Below, piece after piece: positions 19,217-26,260 of a stretch of DNA of 64,000 bases. Where the stretch lies: NCBI RefSeq assembly GCF_023115465.1, contig NZ_CP096034.1, positions 2,418,001 to 2,482,000 of the forward strand. Reading direction: 5' to 3'. The notes under the pieces are model-generated. The model was given only the letters and a program-made list of their open reading frames with translations. It did not search any database and was not told where the DNA came from. The number at the start of each line of letters is the position of its first letter. Within the stretch, counting starts at the first letter, position 1. The stretch comes from Gottfriedia acidiceleris. GTDB taxonomy: Bacteria > Bacillota > Bacilli > Bacillales > Bacillaceae_G. A program made the translations under genes and the position numbers.

Positions 19217-19642
19217 CTATTGATTTGACTGAGTTGAAATCTGCCATGTAACACCGAATTTATCGGTTACTTGTCCGTATAAAGGACTCCAAAAAGTTTC
19301 GTGTAAAGATATGATTACTTTCCCACCATCTTGCAATTTACTGAAAACTTCTTTGGTTGATTCAACGTCACTAATTAAAATAGCTAAGGTGGTTTGGTCG
19401 CCAATTTGATAAGGTAGACCTGTAAATGTGTCAGAAATCATTAAATCTGTTGTTCCAACTTTCAGATGGGCATGTAAGATACGATTTTTTTCCTCATCCG
19501 ATAATGTTGTATTTTCTTCTCCAGGCATGTCACCAAATCTTTGAAGAACAAGAGTTTTTGTATTGAATGCATGTTCATAAAATGAAACTGCTTCCTGTCC
19601 ATTCCCATTCAATATTAAATAAGGGTTGATACCTAAAATCAT
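19217..19642 (-). CDS. VOC family protein (PhnB-like glyoxalase/bleomycin-resistance fold)
   Basis: The opening GINPYLILNGNGQEAVSFYEHAF is the PhnB/YjdN-type signature. It is followed by HLKVGTTDLMISDTF and a C-terminal SPLYGQVTDKFGVTWQIS, which close the two beta-alpha-beta modules. The exact reaction is unknown; relatives include metal-dependent isomerases and resistance proteins. ATG at 19642 is chosen for AGAGGTG in front; a GTG at 19651 overlaps that site. Confidence 0.88.
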   Translation of the reverse strand: MILGINPYLILNGNGQEAVSFYEHAFNTKTLVLQRFGDMPGEENTTLSDEEKNRILHAHLKVGTTDLMISDTFTGLPYQIGDQTTLAILISDVESTKEVFSKLQDGGKVIISLHETFWSPLYGQVTDKFGVTWQISTQSNQ

Positions 19643-19946
19643 TAAAAACACCTCTTTTTAAAATTTTGATTTAATCACTTCTTATCTCTAACTTATCTTT
19701 TACAATTTGGTTCCGATTAAGCTCCCGGTTAATAAATTCTACTTCAAGTCATACATTCCTTCATTTATAAAAAAAGTGATTTGCTTGATTATAAATCCTA
19801 GCAAAACGTATAAAACACTAGATTTTTCAGAATATTCATTTTATAATAGTGAAAATGTATTTCATAACCTCTCTTATATTAATTAGAAATTAATTTAATT
19901 TATCAAATGGGTGAAAAAGTACTTTAATCGCCTCTTTTTATTACAT

Positions 19947-20492
19947 TCATTTATTAAATCTACCCATTAATATTGTATTATAAAATCTTCCATCAGAAAG
20001 AACCTTATCGTTTTTTAATACTCCTTCAACTTCAAAGCCTAACTTTTTATAAAGTTTAATTGCTTTTTCATTCGTTTCTAAAACACACAAATTTATTTTA
20101 TGGAGATCACTAGCATCCGCCCAAGTTATTGATTGTTTTAAAAGATTTTTACCAATTCCGTATCCCCAAAATTTTTTTAAGATGCAAACTCCAAACTCTA
20201 CTTTATGAGAAAGTCTTTTTAATTGATTACCTTCACATCTAGAAAAACCTATTATTTTATCTTCAACTTCTGCTACTAAAAATAAATTATTAATCGTTTC
20301 TATATCAGAGTTAATTAATTGTTCAAAGCCTTTTGGATCAATAAATGCTTCTCCAGCTTCTCTGTCTAAATTTTCTGTCTCTCCGTCAATCTGCACTCTC
20401 AAACTAGATAATTGTTTCGCGTCAGTAAGTACTGCATGTCTAATAATATATTGAAGGCCATTTATTGTAAATTTCTGCGGTTGTATTTTCAT
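19947..20492 (-). CDS. GNAT family N-acetyltransferase
   Basis: The acetyl-CoA-binding core is visible: FGVCILKKFWGYGIGKNLLK (Q/RxxGxG/A variant), then HKINLCVLETNEKAIKLYKKLGF, the usual C-terminal GNAT ending. Length 181 is standard. The substrate is unknown. AAGGAG lies before paired ATG codons, with the second at better spacing. Confidence 0.9.
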   Translation of the reverse strand: MKIQPQKFTINGLQYIIRHAVLTDAKQLSSLRVQIDGETENLDREAGEAFIDPKGFEQLINSDIETINNLFLVAEVEDKIIGFSRCEGNQLKRLSHKVEFGVCILKKFWGYGIGKNLLKQSITWADASDLHKINLCVLETNEKAIKLYKKLGFEVEGVLKNDKVLSDGRFYNTILMGRFNK

Positions 20493-20679
20493 CATATACT
20501 CCTTGTACTTGTATTCTTAATTTTAATAGAAAAAAGGATTGTTTATGTACTACTTTAATTAGTGTGGATAAAAATCAGTTATAAAAATGATTATTGATTC
20601 TTACTAAAAGAGATCATCTTAATGTTAATATTTAAAGTTTTCGACAAAACTATATTAATATGAAAGAGGTGTATCAAAA

Positions 20680-21096
20680 GTGGAATTTAGAAGTAGTGGA
20701 AGGCTTTCCAATTTTTTAGTTGCAATATTGTTTACGATTTGTATGATTACTTTCATCTTTTATGTACAAAGGCATGGATTTCCCAATACGATTAAGCCAT
20801 ATATGATCATGACTATAGTATCCTTAATCTTTCTAGCCTATATCGGCTATACTCGTAGTATGGTTATTAGAATAAACGATCACGGTGTTACATACGAACA
20901 TTGGGGTTTTAAACGAACGATACCCGCTCATCATATTACACGTGTTAATTTACAATATCGCTTTAAAGAAACACCATCACATAGTGCTTATTTAGTAATT
21001 AACCATCCAGAAGAATCTATTTTCATACCATCTATGATGTTTCAAGGTCAAATCGAACGAATAACGAAAGAAATTAGAGATATCATGATCTACTAA
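20680..21096 (+). CDS. Two-TM membrane protein with PH-like cytoplasmic domain, uncharacterised
   Basis: Two adjacent membrane helices (about residues 10-28 and 40-58) are followed by about 75 residues of alternating strands (MVIRINDHGVTYEHWGF, RTIPAHHITRVNLQYRF) that resemble bacterial PH-like domains. The start is GTG with AAAGAGGTG upstream. It stands alone on the plus strand, converging on the methyltransferase gene across a shared terminator. Function unknown. Confidence 0.75.
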   Translation: MEFRSSGRLSNFLVAILFTICMITFIFYVQRHGFPNTIKPYMIMTIVSLIFLAYIGYTRSMVIRINDHGVTYEHWGFKRTIPAHHITRVNLQYRFKETPSHSAYLVINHPEESIFIPSMMFQGQIERITKEIRDIMIY

Positions 21097-21109
21097 TTAA
21101 ATCTTTTTA

Positions 21110-21138
21110 AAAGAACTGAAGTAAGGCTTCAGTTCTTT
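21110..21138. terminator. Bidirectional terminator between convergent genes
   Basis: AAAGAACTGAAG and CTTCAGTTCTTT pair perfectly over 12 bp around a 5-base loop, with T-rich tracts on both outgoing strands. It serves the convergent genes ending at 21096 and 21171. Confidence 0.85.
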
Positions 21139-21170
21139 GTGTTTAAGAAAATGATATCTTTGTTAAATTA

Positions 21171-21725
21171 TCACTTTACTGCATCTACAATAATTGACGG
21201 AAACAGCACTTTTTCCCCGTGATTTCTAGGATCATATTTTTTTGAACGGTAAATAACACCATCCTTGCCATCCCATTCTTTAAAATGAAAATTTCCTTCT
21301 TCATCACAATATTCAAGTAGTGTTACTTCAAAACCCGCTGTTTCAAACATGTTAACTAGGGTGTTATATTTATAGACAATTTTATGGCTTGCTGCAGGAT
21401 GATCTTTTGGTCCTGGTCCACCAACTTTAACAATACTTTGATAAGTTTCGTCTTGAAAAAATCCATCTGGTACCGCACAACGAATATAGCCAGATGGTTT
21501 TAAATAATCATAACAAATTTTAGCAGCCTCTAATCCTTCATCATAAGTAAGATGTTCCCAAACATGTTCAGCTAAAATAGCTTTTATAGAATTTTTCTCG
21601 AACTTATTTTCCCAAGTTGACCTAACTAATAAATTAAGTTCTTCTTCCTGAGTTTGAATCCATGTTGGATTATTGTTATACTCACCTGCCCCAATTACAA
21701 CTTTTAATTCATCTTGTTTAATCAC
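21171..21725 (-). CDS. SAM-dependent methyltransferase-like protein
   Basis: The order of motifs fits class I methyltransferases: LKVVIGAG near the N-terminus (motif I), LAEHVWEHLTYDEGLEA (post-I acidic/His loop), and YLKPSGYIRCAVPDG (motif IV/V). It is short (about 184), lacking an accessory domain. The substrate is unknown. I prefer the GTG at 21725, with GAGGTG nine bases upstream; a GTG at 21737 is possible but leaves no room for a ribosome site. Confidence 0.78.
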   Translation of the reverse strand: MIKQDELKVVIGAGEYNNNPTWIQTQEEELNLLVRSTWENKFEKNSIKAILAEHVWEHLTYDEGLEAAKICYDYLKPSGYIRCAVPDGFFQDETYQSIVKVGGPGPKDHPAASHKIVYKYNTLVNMFETAGFEVTLLEYCDEEGNFHFKEWDGKDGVIYRSKKYDPRNHGEKVLFPSIIVDAVK

Positions 21726-21915
21726 TAGTTGATTCACCTCATCTAAATATTGATCGAATAGTAGTGTTCTACAATAGTTACACGAATTCCTTCTATAAAG
21801 CGTAGAAAAATGTCAAAATTTAGAAATGTAGATGATTGAGATTTTCTTCTTAATTATTTAGATTCTTCTACTTTATCTTGGGTATAATAATTCCAGTAAA
21901 TGGAGGCGATATCAA

Positions 21916-22983
21916 ATGACAATCGATCGAATTTGTACGATTGGACCAGCTAGTTTTGATAAAAAAATACTGTCTGAATTGATTGAGCATGGCATGACAA
22001 TCGCAAGACTAAATTTTTCACACGGAACACATGAAAGTCATCACAATGTGATTGAACTAATTAAATCTATTAGAAAAGAGACAGGAAAAAAAATTAAGAT
22101 TTTAGGAGACCTCCAAGGTCCAAAAATTCGATTAGGAAAAATTGAAGGGGAAAAAATAAATCTTGAACCTAATCAAACTTTTACACTCGTGATTGATAAA
22201 ATTACTGGTGATCTTCATCAATCAAGTGTTGATTATAAAGGGTTAATAAATGATGTGAAACAAGGAGATCGTATTTTAATTAATGATGGTGCAGTGGAGT
22301 TAAACGTTGAAAATATAGAACAAAATAAAATTGTCACTTCTGTGAAAACTGGTGGCGAAATTTCTTCGCATAAAGGCGTGAATTTACCCGGAGTCGTTAC
22401 AAGTTTACCTGCTATTACGGAAAAGGACCAAAAAGACATCGAATTCATTTTGCAAGAAGGCTTAGATTATATTGCATGCTCATTTATTCGACGGGCATCG
22501 CATTTACAAGAAATCAGACGTTTTATGAATTCAAAAAGTGATAAAACTCCTCAATTAATCGCAAAAATTGAAACGATTGAAGCAATTAAAAATTTCCAAG
22601 AAATTAATAAAGAAACAGATGCAATTATGATTGCTCGTGGTGATTTAGGTGTTGAAGTGCCCTATCAATGGATTCCTCTTTTACAAAGAGCCATAATCCA
22701 TGAGTGTAATTCAAATGGGACATATGTGGTCACAGCAACTCAAATGTTACAATCAATGGTAGATAATTCACTTCCAACAAGAGCTGAAGTAACGGATGTA
22801 TTTCAAGCTGTGATGGATGGGACCAACGCCGTCATGCTATCCGCTGAAAGTGCTGCTGGCCACCATCCAATTGAAAGCATTGAAACATTAAAACTTGTAT
22901 CTCAATTTGCTGAGACCGTAAAATCGAAATCTCCGTTTGATTTTAATGATATGCTTGAATTGATTAACTCAACGATCAAATAA
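21916..22983 (+). CDS. Pyruvate kinase, short form lacking the C-terminal domain
   Basis: The catalytic (beta/alpha)8 and B domains are complete. Visible are RICTIGPAS, IARLNFSHGTH, LGDLQGPKIRLG, IAKIETIEAI with the catalytic Lys, IMIARGDLGVEVP, and TATQMLQSMVDNSLPTRAEV. The chain stops at 355 residues, just after SAESAAGHHP. The roughly 120-residue allosteric C-domain and the Bacillus phosphohistidine extension are therefore absent. The stop is followed at once by a good terminator, so this looks like a settled short gene rather than a recent break. It may be an unregulated second isozyme. A TATAAT lies at 21883-21888, and GGAGG precedes the ATG. Confidence 0.9.
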   Translation: MTIDRICTIGPASFDKKILSELIEHGMTIARLNFSHGTHESHHNVIELIKSIRKETGKKIKILGDLQGPKIRLGKIEGEKINLEPNQTFTLVIDKITGDLHQSSVDYKGLINDVKQGDRILINDGAVELNVENIEQNKIVTSVKTGGEISSHKGVNLPGVVTSLPAITEKDQKDIEFILQEGLDYIACSFIRRASHLQEIRRFMNSKSDKTPQLIAKIETIEAIKNFQEINKETDAIMIARGDLGVEVPYQWIPLLQRAIIHECNSNGTYVVTATQMLQSMVDNSLPTRAEVTDVFQAVMDGTNAVMLSAESAAGHHPIESIETLKLVSQFAETVKSKSPFDFNDMLELINSTIK

Positions 22984-22999
22984 ACTTGATTTTCAAGAC

Positions 23000-23024
23000 A
23001 AAAACGCCCCAAAAGGGCGTTTTT
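23000..23024. terminator. Bidirectional terminator (pyruvate kinase / small membrane protein)
   Basis: AAAAACGCCC and GGGCGTTTTT form a perfect 10-bp hairpin with a 5-base loop. Tracts of A and T on both sides make it functional in both directions. Confidence 0.93.
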
Positions 23025-23030
23025 AAATTA

Positions 23031-23261
23031 TCACTTTTCTTTTTTATAAAATCGTTCACCTGTATCTGGATTATAGTAAACTCTTGTTTTTTCTCCTGTT
23101 ACAGGATCAATATTAACTTCACTAGTTCGTTGAAATCCTTCTGGTATTTGGTTTCCATGATTTCGATTAAAACGTTTATCGTAAATAAAATAACCTAGCA
23201 ATAAACAAATAATGAGAAATAAAATTTGGATACCATAAAAACCGAAAATAAATGTTTCCAC
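23031..23261 (-). CDS. Small single-TM membrane protein, uncharacterised
   Basis: Seventy-six residues: one N-terminal membrane helix (about residues 5-26) and a cytoplasmic or external tail with NIDPVTGEKTRVYYNPDTGE, a duplicated D-P-x-T-G-E turn. The start is GTG with GAGG seven bases upstream. That GTG shares a base with the stop of the 20-codon ORF next to it, which suggests translational coupling. No known function. Confidence 0.7.
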   Translation of the reverse strand: METFIFGFYGIQILFLIICLLLGYFIYDKRFNRNHGNQIPEGFQRTSEVNIDPVTGEKTRVYYNPDTGERFYKKEK

Positions 23262-23323
23262 TATATTTCCTCGACTATTACTGAAGTTAAACTAGCGACA
23301 ATATTTCTTATTTTATTCTCCAT
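23261..23323 (-). CDS. 20-codon ORF resembling the C-terminus of YbjQ, upstream-coupled
   Basis: ATG at 23323 follows TTAGGAGGTC, an excellent ribosome site, and encodes MENKIRNIVASLTSVIVEEI. The last 14 residues resemble the YbjQ tail ([14 protein letters not shown]) encoded at 58537. The stop TAG overlaps the GTG of the downstream membrane protein by one base. A homologous stretch lies at 46060-46116. It may be a leader ORF derived from a ybjQ fragment. Confidence 0.5.
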   Translation of the reverse strand: MENKIRNIVASLTSVIVEEI

Positions 23324-23795
23324 GTAAATAGACCTCCTAAAAGTATTCATGTAACAACACTAAACGATTTCACTCACTAATAAATGTATGTCATTTTGAA
23401 CGTTCGAAATCATACCTTTAAATGATTATATCAAGTTTATTTTTTTAGGTCTACGTGAGGCTTCGTTGATTTAAGATGAAATTAATTGCATAAAATTTGC
23501 TAATTCTTCTTTTTTACATGATGAAAATTGAACCGTTAAAGTTCCGGTAAGGTTTTAATATCGGTTCGGCTCGATAACTTCACAAGGTCTTAAGGGGAAA
23601 TATAGAAAAAATATCGAGAATATGAGATTATATTTATTCTTATTTACTTCTCATGTAGGCAATGCTTTGGTAGGATTATTTTTATCTTTTTTCCAGCCTT
23701 CCCATCAATAGTCCCTTTTCCTACGATCCGAATATTATTTAAACTGCCGTAATCGTATGCTAGCCTAGCCTAGGGTTTTCGTTTACACAACAAAA

Positions 23796-23823
23796 ACTGG
23801 ATAGCCTTTTAAAACTATCCAGT
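23796..23823 (-). terminator. Terminator of the small transcript
   Basis: On the minus strand ACTGGATAG and CTATCCAGT pair over 9 bp around a 10-base loop and are followed by TTTTTGTTGTG. Confidence 0.75.
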
Positions 23824-23913
23824 ACTTTCTTTTTATCCAATTACATTATTACGCTTATTACTTTTTATCAATTCATCACTTTTCAAAAGCATTAACAATT
23901 TACATCACATATA

Positions 23914-23973
23914 CTATTTCATTTGTCCTTTGTATTGGCCCCACCTACGCCAAATACGATGATAGCCACACAT
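23914..23973 (-). CDS. 19-residue peptide ORF
   Basis: ATG at 23973 lies six bases after AAAGGTGG and encodes MCGYHRIWRRWGQYKGQMK, basic and rich in aromatic residues. It begins about a dozen bases into the predicted transcript. No family is recognised; it may be a peptide product or a leader. Confidence 0.45.
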   Translation of the reverse strand: MCGYHRIWRRWGQYKGQMK

Positions 23974-23990
23974 GCCATCCACCTTTATTT

Positions 23991-24019
23991 AGTATAACAG
24001 AAAACGCTTACATTTTCAA
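23991..24019 (-). promoter_or_regulatory. SigA promoter with overlapping cre site
   Basis: On the minus strand TTGAAA (24014-24019), a 17-bp spacer and TATACT (23991-23996) form a near-consensus promoter. ATGTAAGCGTTTTCT (23999-24013) fits WTGNAANCGNWNNCW at all fixed positions and fills the spacer. CcpA binding there should block RNA polymerase. Confidence 0.8.
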
Positions 24020-24079
24020 TTTTTAGAATATTTAAATATATTTTTTAATAACTGAAGTATAACTGACTTTACTTTTCCT

Positions 24080-24274
24080 TCATACACCATCAATCACTTT
24101 GTAATTTTTATGTGCTATAACTGTTCTGTTTCCTTCAAACGCCAATTCCGTTACATTATCAATTATATTTACAATAACTGTATTTTCATTGACCTTCTCA
24201 ACAACCCCTTTAATTCCATTCTTAAAAAAGACATGTTCCCCTAACTCAGCTATCTTTTTTGCCTTGAATTTCAT
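24080..24274 (-). CDS. YkvS-like DUF2187 protein
   Basis: A 64-residue SH3-like beta protein: KIAELGEHVFFKNGIKGVVE followed by NENTVIVNI and ending AHKNYKVIDG, the DUF2187 pattern. Function is unknown. ATG at 24274 is used because GGGGAGAAGAAG precedes it; the longer ORF from 24298 has no site. Confidence 0.82.
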   Translation of the reverse strand: MKFKAKKIAELGEHVFFKNGIKGVVEKVNENTVIVNIIDNVTELAFEGNRTVIAHKNYKVIDGV

Positions 24275-24322
24275 CTTCTTCTCCCCAATCATCATCATTA
24301 TTTTTCTTAGTTTTACTTCGTT

Positions 24323-24350
24323 ATTATATTTTGATTTTTCTTATTCACAA
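24323..24350 (-). promoter_or_regulatory. Promoter of the DUF2187 gene
   Basis: TTGTGA (24345-24350), a 16-bp spacer and a perfect TATAAT (24323-24328) on the minus strand, about 50 bp before the start codon. Confidence 0.5.
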
Positions 24351-24857
24351 TTGAAAACGCCTTCATCAATTTGTAGCTAAACATTAATTCGTACCAAGTT
24401 AGCTAGATCCTTAGTGAATATTACGACTAAATCCTTTTTGTAATTCTATCTTATGCAAATAACCTAGTGGACATTTTTTATTCATTTCATACAAGGATGA
24501 AAATTAAGAAGTAATTATTTTAAATACTTTTTCTTTCAAACTACTTTTTTATTATATTACCAAAATTACAGATATAAATATAGTATTTATATTGAATAAT
24601 AAAATTTTAGGAGTGTAGCATCTTTTCATTTTTAATCTTAAATAAACTACTTTTATAGCATGTGTTTGCTCAATATGGTTATAAATTAGATCAAGTATAT
24701 TACATTCTTAATTTGAAAATAAATTTTGAGTTTGATTAGTTAAATTAAAAAAGCCGAGTTCATTTTTTGAAATCGACTTTAAATATTCTAATTGAACAAA
24801 TGCGTTTGTTACATTGAACTAATTAAATTCACACATTGCCTAAGGGAAATTGTTTAC
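24351..24857. other. A+T-rich intergenic region
   Basis: About 500 bp with no ORF I can support. An imperfect hairpin near 24748-24778 and a 7-8 bp stem around 24837-24864 lie after the membrane-protein gene and may act as its terminator. Nothing else is recognised. Confidence 0.4.
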
Positions 24858-25505
24858 TTAGGCTATATTAATTGCTCGTGCAGCTAAAACTGCTACTATA
24901 AGAAGGGAGATAGATGATTGAATCATCATAAGAATCTTTGCCCTTTTGGAAATAACCATCGTATCTGTTGGACTGAATGCTGTATTTGTATTGAAAGCAA
25001 GATACAAATAATCAAATAATGATGGAGTCCACTTTTCCCATCCTGGGATTTCAGAGGTCATTTGCGGAAATAAAAAATCGATTGGTTCACTTTTTCCACT
25101 ATGCCTCTTTAACGGACCTCCTCCGTCGATTTCCCAATACCATACTGCAAAAACCCCAATATTAATAAACCATAGCAAGCCTGCACTCCGGAATAAACTT
25201 GCTGCACTAGCTGAATGATGGAACATTGCATAAATCAAAAATGACACACTGCTGATTAAACTTAATGTAATTACCCCTGTTATACAAAGGGACAATACAC
25301 GGGTCCAACCATGATGACCACGGACTATACTTATTACCATTGGTACAAGCAGAATAACTACGACAGTAATTATTATCCAACTAGGACCTAGTGTTAATTT
25401 TTCCGAAATAATACTAAGTAGCGAACCAATGACTAGAACTGTAAATAAGTATGCTCCCCGAGGAACTTTAAAATGGTGGTTATCTGAAAATTGAGATTCG
25501 TGCAA
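24858..25505 (-). CDS. DUF1345-like membrane protein
   Basis: About five membrane helices are visible, and the C-terminal part FNTNTAFSPTDTMVISKRAK then MMIQSSISLLIVAVLAARAIN is the characteristic DUF1345 ending. Length (215) fits. The motif resembles the pore region of two-TM ion channels, so an ion-channel-like role has been suggested for such sequences, but none is shown. AAAGGAG precedes the ATG. Confidence 0.72.
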   Translation of the reverse strand: MHESQFSDNHHFKVPRGAYLFTVLVIGSLLSIISEKLTLGPSWIIITVVVILLVPMVISIVRGHHGWTRVLSLCITGVITLSLISSVSFLIYAMFHHSASAASLFRSAGLLWFINIGVFAVWYWEIDGGGPLKRHSGKSEPIDFLFPQMTSEIPGWEKWTPSLFDYLYLAFNTNTAFSPTDTMVISKRAKILMMIQSSISLLIVAVLAARAINIA

Positions 25506-25658
25506 TGGTAAACTCCTTTCTATTTATTAAATTCGCTGAAAATCATAATGAATATAAATTTATCTTATCCTATATATATAACATTTAATTTTATAATAGA
25601 TATCAAGTTTCGATAAGCTTATCATTTTTTCTTGTCAATAAACTTCTTAACTTTTAAT

Positions 25659-26075
25659 TTAGGAGCTCTTATGACACTTGTAGCTGATTTTATTGTTAGT
25701 AGGTTTTCTTGTATAACTACTATGTGAGTTCTTTTTCTGTATCTCTTCACCTGAAAATGGATCTATGTATTCCATCATGCTTAACTGTTCCGCTACTACA
25801 TCATCTTGTAGTTGATTTCGATTATATTCTTATATCCCCTTCTTGTTTTTTCCAACTGTATCTACATAATTCGCGTGACGATCAAATATCATTAAACTAC
25901 ACGCTGTAGCTTCTATAATCTCAACACCTTTTCTTTCACATAAAGTTCGGAGTATTTCTACTATATCTTTCTTAATTTCCCCGTAAATGACTTGCCTTCT
26001 GTATTTCGAGTCGAATACGATGTGATAATTACAATTCTAAGTTGAATGTGCTAAACTATTACTGTCTTTTGACAT
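25659..26075 (-). pseudogene. Decayed IS200/IS605 TnpA transposase
   Basis: Translated on the minus strand the frame reads MSKDSNSLAHST-stop-NCNYHIVF, later KYRRQVIYGEIKKDIVEILR, TLCERKGVEIIEATAC, then NQLQDDVVAEQLS and EYIDPFSGEE. This is the TnpA (Y1 HUH) family. Two in-frame stops are present. The segment carrying the HUH motif and the piece before YVDTVG are deleted, so it cannot be active. Upstream hairpins at 26101-26193 belong to its left end. The stretch 25506-25658 shows nothing else. Confidence 0.8.
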
Positions 26076-26100
26076 AAAAATTCCTCCGTATGCTGCTACT

Positions 26101-26193
26101 TTGGTTGGCGAACCAAAAATAGTTTAGCACCTCGGGGGAATTTTTTAATTCCACGCAATAAGCTTTTTAGAACCCTAGGCGTAGTCTAGGGTT
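26101..26193. repeat. Subterminal hairpins of the IS200/IS605 left end
   Basis: Three short perfect hairpins stand in a row: TTGGTT/AACCAA (26101-26116), GGAATT/AATTCC (26137-26152) and AACCCTAG/CTAGGGTT (26171-26193). Such imperfect-palindrome ends are recognised by TnpA in this family. CTAGGGTTTTCGTTT recurs at about 23770, hinting at another lost end. Confidence 0.5.
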
Positions 26194-26209
26194 TTCGTTT
26201 CCGCAATAA

Positions 26210-26244
26210 AAGAAGGTCTCCAAAAAGTATGACTTTTGGAGACC
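26210..26244 (-). terminator. Terminator of the first S8 protease gene
   Basis: GGTCTCCAAAA and TTTTGGAGACC pair over 11 bp around an 8-base loop; on the minus strand TTCTTTTATT follows. It lies 17 bp after the stop codon. Confidence 0.88.
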
Positions 26245-26260
26245 CTCTTTCTTCCACGTA

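Larger units (their letters stand above)
23788..23984 (-). ncRNA. Candidate CcpA-controlled small RNA with a 19-codon ORF
   Basis: A complete small transcription unit is visible: a strong promoter at 23991-24019, a start expected near 23984, and a terminator at 23796-23823. This gives an RNA of about 195 bases. It carries one short ORF near its 5' end. The size and design resemble dual-function sRNAs such as SR1 of B. subtilis, but the encoded peptide is not SR1P-like. DNA between 23340 and 23787 shows no further gene I can support. Confidence 0.55.
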
